Source: Streptococcus sp. (GTDB lineage: Bacteria > Bacillota > Bacilli > Lactobacillales > Aerococcaceae). Taken from it: 36,245 bases of DNA. The translations under genes and the position numbers were made by a program. Positions 21,387-31,400 of the stretch are shown piece after piece (position 1 is the stretch's first letter; each line of letters starts with the position of its first letter). The stretch covers positions 244 to 36,488 of the forward strand of contig JABZYY010000002.1 of the NCBI GenBank assembly GCA_015264885.1. Direction: 5' to 3'. The notes beneath the pieces are model-generated. The model was not told the DNA's origin and made no database searches. It worked only from the letters and a program-made list of their open reading frames with translations.

Positions 21387-21760
21387 CAAAAGGTTTAGAT
21401 GGTATTTTAGCTAAATTAACTGAATTGCAAGTGAAAGCTCCGAAGGCTGCACGTTCGGCAGTTGGAGAAGTTGCAGATCAGTTTGAACAAGCATTAAAAG
21501 GCAATACACCAGTCTATTTTGTCATGGACGGTATGCACGCAAGAGATGATACACGAGTCACTAATTTTAAAGGTGGCGATCATGGCTTAATCTCAAAAGA
21601 TATCGGCTACGGTCGAGCTACTGGCTGGCGTATTCACTTTCCGGATGATGGAACGAAATACCAAGCCGGTCAAGGTTTTGAAGAAAAGACAATCAACGAA
21701 ATAACACCAAAAGCAAAAGAGATATACGCATCAAAAGTAAAGGAGGGGTTAGGTTTATGA
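21383..21760 (+). CDS. HK97 gp10-like tail completion protein
   Basis: 125 residues. GILAKLTELQVKAPKAARSAVGEVADQFEQAL and the C-terminal FEEKTINEITPKAKEIYASKVKEGL resemble HK97 gp10-type proteins acting at the head-tail junction. Position between head closure and tail terminator supports this. ATGA overlaps on both sides imply coupled translation. Confidence 0.82.
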   Translation: MTKGLDGILAKLTELQVKAPKAARSAVGEVADQFEQALKGNTPVYFVMDGMHARDDTRVTNFKGGDHGLISKDIGYGRATGWRIHFPDDGTKYQAGQGFEEKTINEITPKAKEIYASKVKEGLGL

Positions 21761-22197
21761 CAATTGAGACAACAGCTTATAAGTTGTTGAGTGCTAGCAC
21801 AGAATTAAATAACTTAATGGATAAGCTACGAGGCAAGAAATTCGGTCTAGGTTTTAAACAAGGTATCTTTACCTTTGAAATCCCAGAACGACCTACAAAC
21901 CTTGTCAGTAAGGAATTAGCCCCTTTTATGCGTATCTATCCAACGTATGAGAATGCGGTTGAATATGCAGATGATAAGAGTATATCTACTGAAGAACGCA
22001 TCACTATCAACTTTTGGTGTGAGAGTGTAAAACAGTCTGAACAGATAGCTGAATTGATGGATAATATTTTAGAGAATAACGGTTTTGAACGTTATACCAC
22101 AAACGAACTGCCACGATATAGAAATACAGATATTGACTTACTGGTTAACGTGAGGAAGTATCGATTATTTACATGGCAGTTAGAAAAGTTAAATTAA
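21757..22197 (+). CDS. Tail terminator-like protein (DUF806 type)
   Basis: 146 residues. ETTAYKLLSASTELNNLMDKL, FEIPERPTNLVSKELAPFMRIYPTYENAVEYADDKSIS and ERITINFWCESVKQSEQIAELMDNIL fit the DUF806 proteins that precede the major tail gene in streptococcal phages. By position it is the tail terminator capping the tube. The exact role is inferred from synteny. Confidence 0.78.
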   Translation: MTIETTAYKLLSASTELNNLMDKLRGKKFGLGFKQGIFTFEIPERPTNLVSKELAPFMRIYPTYENAVEYADDKSISTEERITINFWCESVKQSEQIAELMDNILENNGFERYTTNELPRYRNTDIDLLVNVRKYRLFTWQLEKLN

Positions 22198-22214
22198 AGA
22201 AAAGAGGATATTAA

Positions 22215-22766
22215 ATGTCTAAAGTAAAATTTGGTTTGCGTGATTTTGAATTTGGTGAAGTAAACGCAGAAAACAAAGTACCAACTACTATGAAATTGCC
22301 GGGTATGAAATCTGCTAAGATTGATATCACAAATGAACTTGTAACAATCGCAGCAGATGACGGCCCATACGTAGTATTGTCATCTGGTATCACTGGTACA
22401 CAATTAGAGATTTCTGTACTTGACTTACCAACAGAAGCACGTAAGGTGCTTTACGGTATCACAGTTACGAAAGGTGTTGAAGTCTACAATAAGACTCTCA
22501 CACCTAAAGATGTAGCTTGTATGTTCCGTATCTCGACTGAAGATAACAAAGGTATTTGGATTGGATTGCTTAAAGGTAAATTCTCTCTACCGGGTCTTGA
22601 AGCAGAAACAAAAGATGGAGCACCAGATCCAAAAGCAGATAGCGTAACTGGTAACTTTGTTGCCCGTGGTGACGATGAAAACGGAAACGTTCTTCTCATT
22701 GGTCGTGAAGATAACGCTGAATTTGTTTTGGCAGACTTCAAGAAAATGGTATTCCCAACTACCTAA
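22215..22766 (+). CDS. Major tail protein
   Basis: 183 residues beginning MSKVKFGLRDFEFGEV, with VTIAADDGPYVVLSSGITGTQLEISVLDLP and GNFVARGDDENGNVL. Beta-rich tube protein with highly expressed codon bias, followed by a strong terminator and the tail chaperone genes. Unlike the capsid gene, its end (ACT ACC TAA) shows no shifty stop or extension frame. Confidence 0.9.
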   Translation: MSKVKFGLRDFEFGEVNAENKVPTTMKLPGMKSAKIDITNELVTIAADDGPYVVLSSGITGTQLEISVLDLPTEARKVLYGITVTKGVEVYNKTLTPKDVACMFRISTEDNKGIWIGLLKGKFSLPGLEAETKDGAPDPKADSVTGNFVARGDDENGNVLLIGREDNAEFVLADFKKMVFPTT

Positions 22767-22778
22767 TTGCATAACATG

Positions 22779-22820
22779 AAAGCATGAGTATAAACTCATG
22801 CTTTTTATTTTTATTATTTT
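22779..22820 (+). terminator. Intrinsic terminator after major tail gene
   Basis: An 11-bp perfect stem, AAAGCATGAGT with its complement, loop ATAA, followed by a T-rich tract TTTTTATTTTTATTATTTTT. Would lower transcription of the chaperone and tape-measure genes relative to the tube protein. Confidence 0.88.
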
Positions 22821-22840
22821 TCCAATAAGGAGTGAGAGAA

Positions 22841-23170
22841 ATGTTTGAAATCAAATTGCTGAAGGGCGGTATTGAGAAAGAATTTTCAAAGGCCTATGTG
22901 ACCGTAGAAGATAATCTACTAGCGGTTGAGCATCAAGTACGCCAAACGGCATTGACCCAAAATGATAAATTATTTAACAATCCTAAAGAACATCGGAAAT
23001 TAAATGAAGCTTACCTACAAATGTTTGTTGATATGTATGGCAATCAATTCACAGTTGATGATTTAAAACAAGCTAAGGTTGATGTTTTGGACGAGTTAGA
23101 AAAACTTTATCTATCTGCCCTTGGTATTAACTTGGATAAGGAAGACGAAGAAGAAAAAAAGAAACAATAA
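22841..23170 (+). CDS. Tail assembly chaperone (gpG-like)
   Basis: 109 residues from ATG 22841 (AAGGAG eight bases upstream; the GTG at 22832 overlaps the SD and is rejected). MFEIKLLKGGIEKEFSKAYVTVED, AYLQMFVDMYGNQFTVDDL and an acidic/lysine end DEEEKKKQ. Coats the tape measure during tail assembly. The last codons contain the slippery A AAA AAG. Confidence 0.85.
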   Translation: MFEIKLLKGGIEKEFSKAYVTVEDNLLAVEHQVRQTALTQNDKLFNNPKEHRKLNEAYLQMFVDMYGNQFTVDDLKQAKVDVLDELEKLYLSALGINLDKEDEEEKKKQ

Positions 23171-23361
23171 CCCCCGAACAAGCTAGAGATAGTCTTTTAG
23201 CGTGGGTTCAACAGTTGATGTCCAATGGTTACACCATCACAGAAATAAAGAAGCTGAAGACAAGCGATCTTGATTTGATGGTTCGTGCTATGGAAACGCA
23301 AGTAAAAGAAACTGAAAAAGAAACCACACTTGACAAAGCATTTCCACTCTTATTTGGATAG
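22841..23361 (+). CDS. gpGT-like fusion by -1 ribosomal frameshift
   Basis: At 23155-23161 the heptamer A AAA AAG lies in the correct phase in the gpG frame. A -1 slip continues as ETITPEQARDSLLAWVQQLM, then NGYTITEIKKLKTSDLDLM to LDKAFPLLFG, ending TAG at 23359-23361, 12 bases before the tape-measure start. The second frame has no usable start near its beginning. This is the conserved gpG/gpGT arrangement of long-tailed phages, where the T part contacts the tube protein. The fused product would be about 173 residues. Confidence 0.88.
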
Positions 23362-23373
23362 AAAGGGGGATAA

Positions 23374-26300
23374 ATGGCTAGTAATTTAGGTGAACTAGTC
23401 GCAACGGCTTCCTTAGATATAGCGCCTTTTGTTGGTAACACGAAACAACTTAGTATGTACATGAGAGGGCTTGACAAGTCCTTAAATGCTATGGAAAAGA
23501 GTTTTAAGAATGCCGGAAACGGTGCTAAAAACTTAGGCGGTATGCGTACTGTTTTGGCAGAAACTGGAAAGAGCATACAAGCCTATGAAGGTATTCTGAA
23601 GAAACAAACAGATCATTATAACGAACTAAAAAGTAAAATTGGTGATTTTGGTACTGCTAGTGCAAAAAACAAAGAAGACTTGCTAAGTGCTAGAAATGCC
23701 ATGCTCCAAACTGCCACTACTATTTCAGATTTAAAAACTAGATATACTGAATTAACCAAAGAAATCAACATCCAGTCATCATCGTGGACGAAGATTGGAA
23801 GCAATCTAACATCATTTGGAGGTAGAATGAAAGACATCGGCACTAAAATAAGCGGTGTCGGTTCTGCACTTACCAAAGGTGTAACTGCTCCATTGGTAGC
23901 CGGTGCTGGGATTGCGATTAAAGCGGCAATGGACTATGAGAGTGCTTTTGCCGGAGTACGTAAGACGGTGGATGAAACGGCTACAACATCTTATGAGAGG
24001 TTATCAAACGGCATTCGGAACATGGCTAAAGAAATGCCAGCTAGTGCCGTGCAGATTGCAAAAGTAGCTGAAGTAGCTGGGCAGTTAGGAATTAAAGCAG
24101 ATAGTATCTTATCATTCTCAAAAACCATGATTGACATGGGAGAATCTACTAACTTGAGCGCTGAAGAGGCGGCAACTGCAATCGCTAAAATCGGTAATGT
24201 ACTAGGTCTGACATCCAAAGATTACTCACGCTTTGGATCGAGTGTAGTTGATTTAGGTAACAATTTTGCGACTACTGAACGTGATATCGTTGAAATGAGT
24301 AATCGTTTGGCAGCGGGCGGTAAAATAGCCGGACTAACTGCACCAGAAATCTTAGGTCTAGCTACTGCTATGAGTAGTGTAGGTATTGAGGCTGAAGCTG
24401 GAGGCACTGCAATGACCCAGACCCTAACCGCAATCGGTAAGGCAGTGTCTGGAGTTGGCAAAGGCGCCACTGAAAAGTTAGAGTCTATCGCTAGTGTGTC
24501 TGGTATGACCGCTGAACAATTTTCGAGAGCTTGGAAAGAGAAGCCAGCACAAGCTTTACAATCCTTTATTAAAGGGTTACAAAAAGCCACTGACGAGGGC
24601 AAGAACATGGACGGCATCCTTGACGAACTTGGAATGACCGGTATCCGCCAAGGAAATATGTTGAAGTCGTTAGCGTTATCATCTGACAAAATGACTGATG
24701 CAGTCAATAGGTCGAATAAAGCTTGGAAAGAAAACTCAGCCTTGACAAGCGAGGCCCAAAAACGTTATGAAACCACAGAATCGCAACTTAAAATCTTTAA
24801 GAACAAGCTAACTGACATTGCTATCGAATTTGGTGGGCCATTATTGAAGGCTTTAAACAGTGGCTTGGATGCTGCTAAACCGTGGTTACAGACTCTGTCT
24901 GATATGGCTAAGAAGTTTAGCGAAATGTCCAGAGAGCAACAACAGAATGTCATCAAGTGGGGCTTGATGGCTGCCGCAATCGGCCCAGCTCTAAAAATAC
25001 TAGGTGGTGGCCTAAGTGTTATTGGTGGCTTTACTAAAGGTCTTGGGGGTATCGCAAGTGGTATTGGTAAGTTTTCTGGCCTTTTAAAAACATTTAAAGA
25101 TGCCGGATCAATTGCCGGTGGATTTAAAGCGTTATCTGCTGGAATCGGTGGAGTTGGAACGGCTACGGCTGAAGCTAATGCAAGTGCCGGATTACTATCA
25201 TCTACCATAGCTACGCTTGGTAGTGTACCAACGTGGGGTATTTTAGTGGGTGGTGCAGCCTTAATAGGTTTAGGTTACATCACCAAAGAAATCACTGAAG
25301 CCAATGAGCGTACAGAACGTTGGGGCACATCTGTATCTAAACTACAAGATGAACAACTAGGTAGCTTTAAGGCCAAAGTCGATGAAGCAAACAAGGCTAT
25401 GGTTGACTTTGGAGCAACTGCCGGGAATGTCGATAATGTTAAGGCATCTTTTGAGAAGTTGAACAACGAAATTGATAAGTTGATTGATGAGAAGAAAGAG
25501 AAGCTTGAAGCCTTAGCAAAAGAAGTTGGTATGTCTGAAGCTGTCCAAAAAGAACAGCAAGAACAATTGGATCAGACTAAAACCAATGTACGCAACATGA
25601 CTGAAGAAGTTGGCCGTATCTACCAAAATGCTAAAGAGCAACATCGCGATTTGACGCGAGAAGAAAGTGCGATAGTCTTAAATGCTCAAAACCAAATGAT
25701 TAGCGAGCAATTAGACTTATTGAACATTTCAAAAGATAAGAAAACTGCCATCATGAAGGCCATGAATGGCGAAGTAAAAGGTCTTAACGAACAGCAACGT
25801 AAGGATGCTTTAAGCGTTGTAAGGAATTGGATTGAAGAGGAAAACAAACTTTACGACAAACGCAAGCAAGCTATTGAGGAAGCTTACAAGGACGCTAAAA
25901 GCGTTGAGGCTTTAAAGGAGAAACACCAAAAACTCGAAGCACTCGAAAATGAACACGTCGGTAAAATGGAAGCTTACCAACAGAAATATTTTGAGTTAGA
26001 AAAGAACTTCCTCGATAATTACAACGGCAGATGGACTAAAGAGGCCTTAGAGGGTGCAAAAGCCCGTATGGGTGCATTAGGTCTTGATGTAAAACAATTT
26101 GAAGAGTATATGCGTACTGCCGCTGACACGGTCAAAACCTCGTCGGGCATTGTTGCGAAATCTCTAACTAACATGAGTCAAGAAACTGCTGAAGCCAACT
26201 TGATCTGGAACTCGCTTGTTTTCGATGATAAAAAAGGCGAGGTTAAAACTAATGCAGTTGAGGAAGTGCAAAAAGCCCTTGAAGCAGAGGGCGGTTGGGA

Positions 26301-27690
26301 ATCCATGCAGTTTGTACTCAAAAATGCAAACCTTGAAACCAACGCTAAGATGGTTATCGGTCAAGCGTTAGTAGAAGCCGGCAAGTGGGATAGCTTGACA
26401 GTAGAAGAAAAAGAACTTGTGTTAGATGGACACAAGGGAATGCAAGCCGTTCTTGAGAACAAAGAAGCACTCGCTCAATGGAATGCCCTACCAGCAGAAG
26501 CAAAAGAACTTCTAATGAAGAACGAGGCTTTCCTTAACTCCGGTAACCTTGCTATTTCAACTTTGCAAAAGTGGAATAATTTAACCCCAGAGCAGAAAGA
26601 ACTCATTGCCAAAGATTTAGCTACTGGAGAAGTAACCAAAATTCAACAAGCATTGAATACATTAGTTGGTATGAATCCAAACATCCCAATTGATGTTACG
26701 GATAATTCGAGCAAAGTCATTTCTCAAGTGATGAATGATATCTTGAACATTCCGAAAGAAACCAACACAAATATCAATGCGGATGCGAGTGGTGCTGAAG
26801 CCGGCAAGAATCAAGCCCTTGAGGCTTACGGTGCTGTCAATGCTTATCAAGTACTAGAAAAATCTATTACAGCAAACGCAGACAATGCAGTTCAACAAGG
26901 GCAAAAAGCTATCGACAAACAGGCTGAATGGAATGCAACTCCATCCCCTACAAAACAGCAAACTGGCGATGCCGGTAGTGCGGTAAATGCAGGACAAGCA
27001 GCTATTAACAAGCAGAATGAGTGGAATGCTTTATACAGTCCTACAAAGTATATGCTTGGTGACGCTACCAGTGCTGTCAATGCTGCGAACTCTGCAAGTG
27101 GAGCTATCCAATCAATCCCTACAAGTTGGCACACAACCATCACAGCCACAGAAGTAGTTAACCGTGTAGTTAACACTGTCGGGCGGTTATTCGGACACAA
27201 AAACGGTACGAACTACCACCAAGGCGGTCTTGCGATGGTCAACGACCAAGAAGGGCCAATGTACAAAGAGTTGGTTACTCTACCAAACGGTCGGAGCTTT
27301 ATCCCTGATGGTCGTAACGTAGTCTTAGACCTTCCAAGAGGTTCTAAAGTCCTACGTGCCGGATTGACTAAGAACTTGATGAACTCATTAGGTATGCCAA
27401 ACTACGCCAATGGTGTTGGCTGGGAAAAATCCAAGATTGCAAACATCACGCAACGGATCAAGAATGTTAACGAATGGAAAGAAGGACATACTAGTAAGGA
27501 TGTCACGCCATTCTTGGAAGAATTGATACGACAAGTGAAAAATGGCAATCAAAACGAACGACCAAATCAAAACTATACACTAAATGTAAATAGCAACGGT
27601 AACGGTCAAGAGTTGACACCAGAATTTATGAAGAAACTGCTGAGAGAATTAGCATACTACACTAATCAAGAAGGAGGGAAATTAGCTTGA
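23374..27690 (+). CDS. Tail tape measure protein
   Basis: 1438 residues. Contains the TP901-type core about residues 185-420 (MDYESAFAGVRKTVDET, MAKEMPASAVQIAKVAEVAGQLG, AAGGKIAGLTAPEILGLATAMSSVG). A central hydrophobic glycine-rich region (about 530-640) follows, then coiled coils (KEKLEALAKEVGMSEAVQKE) and a C-terminal part with ATEVVNRVVNTVGRLFGHKNG. Length sets the tail length. It is related to PblA-type proteins of oral streptococcal phages by role, but platelet binding cannot be inferred. No lytic transglycosylase motif seen. Confidence 0.94.
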   Translation: MASNLGELVATASLDIAPFVGNTKQLSMYMRGLDKSLNAMEKSFKNAGNGAKNLGGMRTVLAETGKSIQAYEGILKKQTDHYNELKSKIGDFGTASAKNKEDLLSARNAMLQTATTISDLKTRYTELTKEINIQSSSWTKIGSNLTSFGGRMKDIGTKISGVGSALTKGVTAPLVAGAGIAIKAAMDYESAFAGVRKTVDETATTSYERLSNGIRNMAKEMPASAVQIAKVAEVAGQLGIKADSILSFSKTMIDMGESTNLSAEEAATAIAKIGNVLGLTSKDYSRFGSSVVDLGNNFATTERDIVEMSNRLAAGGKIAGLTAPEILGLATAMSSVGIEAEAGGTAMTQTLTAIGKAVSGVGKGATEKLESIASVSGMTAEQFSRAWKEKPAQALQSFIKGLQKATDEGKNMDGILDELGMTGIRQGNMLKSLALSSDKMTDAVNRSNKAWKENSALTSEAQKRYETTESQLKIFKNKLTDIAIEFGGPLLKALNSGLDAAKPWLQTLSDMAKKFSEMSREQQQNVIKWGLMAAAIGPALKILGGGLSVIGGFTKGLGGIASGIGKFSGLLKTFKDAGSIAGGFKALSAGIGGVGTATAEANASAGLLSSTIATLGSVPTWGILVGGAALIGLGYITKEITEANERTERWGTSVSKLQDEQLGSFKAKVDEANKAMVDFGATAGNVDNVKASFEKLNNEIDKLIDEKKEKLEALAKEVGMSEAVQKEQQEQLDQTKTNVRNMTEEVGRIYQNAKEQHRDLTREESAIVLNAQNQMISEQLDLLNISKDKKTAIMKAMNGEVKGLNEQQRKDALSVVRNWIEEENKLYDKRKQAIEEAYKDAKSVEALKEKHQKLEALENEHVGKMEAYQQKYFELEKNFLDNYNGRWTKEALEGAKARMGALGLDVKQFEEYMRTAADTVKTSSGIVAKSLTNMSQETAEANLIWNSLVFDDKKGEVKTNAVEEVQKALEAEGGWESMQFVLKNANLETNAKMVIGQALVEAGKWDSLTVEEKELVLDGHKGMQAVLENKEALAQWNALPAEAKELLMKNEAFLNSGNLAISTLQKWNNLTPEQKELIAKDLATGEVTKIQQALNTLVGMNPNIPIDVTDNSSKVISQVMNDILNIPKETNTNINADASGAEAGKNQALEAYGAVNAYQVLEKSITANADNAVQQGQKAIDKQAEWNATPSPTKQQTGDAGSAVNAGQAAINKQNEWNALYSPTKYMLGDATSAVNAANSASGAIQSIPTSWHTTITATEVVNRVVNTVGRLFGHKNGTNYHQGGLAMVNDQEGPMYKELVTLPNGRSFIPDGRNVVLDLPRGSKVLRAGLTKNLMNSLGMPNYANGVGWEKSKIANITQRIKNVNEWKEGHTSKDVTPFLEELIRQVKNGNQNERPNQNYTLNVNSNGNGQELTPEFMKKLLRELAYYTNQEGGKLA

Positions 27691-28403
27691 CGACATTTAC
27701 TTTTAATGGAAAAACAAATACAGAATTTGGCTTACGAGTAGCAGAAGGCAAGAAGATTTCCACTTCCGGTCTTGATGTGGAACGTGTGGCAGTACCCGGC
27801 ATAGACGGTGAGTTATTGATAAGCAACAACCGTCTTAATTCTGCTGAATTGAGCTTTCCAGTAAATTTTGTGAAAGAAAAAGGTTTAATTGCTACGGAAG
27901 TTTATAAAATTTCCGAGTGGTTAAGCGCTGAGGGATATAAGGATTTAACAATCTCTTATGATCCAGATTTTATCTATCGTGCTGCCTATCTCGAAACATT
28001 TAGTATTGAAGAAACTATGCGCCAATTTGGTAAAACGACAATCAATTTTGTATGTTATCCAATCAAATTTTACAAGCAAGGCCGTGCTACTCAAAAACTT
28101 TCAAATGGTGCGACTATCAACGGCTTAGGCAATGTAAACGCAAAACCTATCATCACACTTGTAGGGTCTGGCGATTGTACGCTTACTATCAATGGTCGCA
28201 AGACTAAGCTACGTGCTATACAAGGCAAAATCACTCTTGATATGCAAGCGAACCAAGTATACAAGGATAATCTGCCAGCGTGGGATAAGGTGGTGCGGTC
28301 TCCACAATTCCAGATGCCTTATCTGGACGCTGGGCGCAACTTGATTAGTTGGGATGGAAACTTTGAGGTGTTTATCATCCCAAATTGGGGGGTTAAGCTA
28401 TGA
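27687..28403 (+). CDS. Distal tail protein (Dit)
   Basis: 238 residues from TTG at 27687, with AAGGAGGG eight bases upstream; overlaps the tape-measure stop. TFTFNGKTNTEFGLRVAEGKKIS, RVAVPGIDGELLISNNR and FGKTTINFVCYPIKFYKQGR are typical of the siphovirus Dit N-terminal ring domain. A galectin-like C-terminal domain follows (NAKPIITLVGSGDCTLTING). Forms the hub for the receptor-binding apparatus. Confidence 0.9.
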   Translation: MTTFTFNGKTNTEFGLRVAEGKKISTSGLDVERVAVPGIDGELLISNNRLNSAELSFPVNFVKEKGLIATEVYKISEWLSAEGYKDLTISYDPDFIYRAAYLETFSIEETMRQFGKTTINFVCYPIKFYKQGRATQKLSNGATINGLGNVNAKPIITLVGSGDCTLTINGRKTKLRAIQGKITLDMQANQVYKDNLPAWDKVVRSPQFQMPYLDAGRNLISWDGNFEVFIIPNWGVKL

Positions 28404-31400
28404 GGCCTATACTATTCAACAAAAACGAGCAAACCTTTGATACGTATGGCCTTGGTGAGCTTAATGTAACCAAAGGTACAGTCACAAGGGAACGTAACGG
28501 GAATTATACGCTATATGCTGAAATTCCCGTGAATGACCCTATGGTCGCCATCCTTGAAAAAGAGATGAAGTTGAAAGCTGATGCTGGGTTACGTACCAAA
28601 AATCAGACTTTTGAAATCTCTCGCATTGTTAAAGATAGCAGTAACATCGTTAAAATCTATGGTCAGCATATCAGTCACAAACTGGAATACATGGCTATCA
28701 GAAATGGCACGGTCTTGAATGGCACTGCATTTAATGCCTTGTCACTTTGGAGAGGCGCACTTATCGGTGATTATCGCTTCGATGTATGGTCTGATATCCA
28801 GACAAGTGCGACTACTACCCTAACCATTGACAAGGCATTAAATGCCCGTCTTGCTTTGGGTGGTGTAGAGGGGTCTATCCTTGATATCTGGGGCGGTGAG
28901 TATGAGTTTGACAATATGGTAGTCAGACTGCACAAGCAGTTAGGCCGTACTGCACCAACCGTATTAGAGTATGGTCGCAATATCCTATCTGCTGAAACAG
29001 ATGAGACTATTGAGGACGCTTATACAAGTGTCTTACCGTTTGCTACATACACACCAGAAAAACCAGAGGGTGACACTAGCGATAGTCAGCCAGACCCTAT
29101 CACTGTAACCATCCCAGAGAATTATGTAGATAGCAAGTATAAGGCACTCTACGCCCATCGCAGAATTAAGGTCGTAGACTTTTCGAGCGAATTTAATTCG
29201 GATAGCAAGAAGAAGAATATTCCAACCGCTGACAAGTTGCGAAAACTTGCCAGTGACTACATGGAACGCAACTCAATCGGTAAGCCTAAAATCAATACTA
29301 AGATTGAGTATGTGGACTTAGCGAAAACGCTAGACTACGCAGACCGTGCTTGGATTGAAGAGCTTGAACTATGCGATATCGTGCCTATCTACTATCCACA
29401 GATTGGGCTAACAGATGAGACTGCCAAAGTGACTACAATCACTTATGACTTCGTGAACGAGCGTAATGCAAGCGTAGAGTTTGGTGAAATTGGTACGAAT
29501 GTACGGGCTACGATGCAAAGCGGTCTAGCCGGTAAGGTTGATGAAATTGCCAAAGCGCAACAGAATTTTGAGAATAGTCTACCAGACTATCTGTTAAATG
29601 CTCAAGGGAATAAGGTCTGGTATAACCGTCCAGATGATAACATCGAGCATAAAGTTGGTGATATCTGGTTCGAAAAGAACGGCCTCTATGACCGAATGTA
29701 TATCTGGAACGGCTCAATGTGGGAGAAACGCATTGATACCGAGGACGTCGACAAGGTCAAGAAAGAGGTTGATAAACAAATCTCTGACGCTCAAAATTCG
29801 ACAAAACAAGCAATCGCACAGGCCAACGCAAAGGCAGAAGAAGCCCTCAAAAAAGCTGGGACGCTTACCGACACGTCCAAGTTATCAGATCAAATCAAGC
29901 AGCAGATTTTAGCTAGTCAAGACTTGACTCAAAAAGTTACAGAAACGCTCAACCAGACAGATGGCGGGGTTATTTACAATAAGATATACCAAAATATCAA
30001 AAATGACTTTGCCGAACAAAATGATATAGGTTGGGCTTTAGGTGGTATAAATCAGAAAATATCAAAGCAAACCGTAGAATATCAGAAGCTCACAGAAACT
30101 AATAAACTCTACGAGCGTATCATCGGTGCATCAGAAACAGAAGCACCCGATAAGCTCTCTCGTTTGGTTATGTCAAGCGAGATTTTTCAGACAGAAGTAA
30201 ATAATCTCGTTGTTAGTGACAACAACTTGATTGTAAACTCCCAAACTATGGATAAAAACACGGTGACGGGTGAGCGCCCCGGCGTCATGATTACGCCCCA
30301 AAATGGAATCTTCACGATTTATGCCCGAGCGCTAACGAGTTTTAACTGGGGCGGATTCACGCTTCCATTGTACGTCCCTAAAATCTTAAAAGGTGAAGTC
30401 TATACTTTAGGATTCAAGTATAAAATCATGCAAAAACTCGACCATGAGTTTTGCGTGACGATCAAAAATCACTCACAAAACAAGTCGGTTTTGCTGAAAA
30501 TTGTCGCCAATCCGGAGACTCCCGTCTCGACCGAATGGCAAGAATTTCAAGGCACATTTCAAATGACAGAGGACTTGGAATTCGACCAAGTGGGGAACAA
30601 TCCGGTATTTTTCTATCTCGTAAAAAACGGATATGTCCAAATTAAAGAGCCTATGCTCGTTCGTGGACCTCGCACGGGATCTTACAAGCCAAGTCAATTC
30701 GATGAGGCTTATCGTTCAGTCGAGGCTACACGGACGCAAGTCACGCAACTTGCGGGCTCTTGGTCGGTCCGTAACCTTAATAGTGCCGGTGACGTACTGG
30801 GAGCGATCAACCTCAACCCCGACGGCTCGGTCCGAATTAACGAGGGCTTGCTTTCCGTCGGTGAGAAGACCATCATCAAAGACGGGGTCATTAAAAAATC
30901 CATGATCGGTAAGGCTCAAATCGGCACGGCGCACATTGACGAAATCGACGCAAGCAAGGCGAATCTTATCAACGTTACGGCGAAGAATGTCGCTACCGAT
31001 GGATTGACCGCGAATATTATCAGAGGCGGAACGCTGTCATCTCTTAATGGCGTTACTGATTTTGATTTACAAACCGGCTGGATTGATATGAATAAGGAAG
31101 CCGTGGGAATTAGAAATAGGTTTGAAGGCAAGCCTATGCAATTTTTAATTTTCGGTCAAGGTGCTATAAATGGCGTACCTTGTGCATATACACAGTTAAT
31201 GAGCAACCGAAACGGTCAAACTGGGATTGAACACACATCCGTCGGTATTCAGATCTGGAATGGTAGGTTAGGAAATAATATTCAAACCGCTATAACATTC
31301 TATGGAAAAACAATGGACTTTATACCAAACTCCTTGGGGGAAAAAGTAACGATTAATACAGAAGATAGAACAATGTATGGTTTGAAAGAAATAACCGCTG

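Noticed and set aside
22741..22778. Shifty stop in the major tail gene like that of the capsid
   Set aside because: ACC TAA does not allow good re-pairing, and the +1 frame has no extended open reading frame.
24222..25208. Long minus-strand open frames opposite the tape measure gene
   Set aside because: Low-complexity shadows of alanine/glycine-rich plus-strand codons, without SDs or neighbours on that strand.
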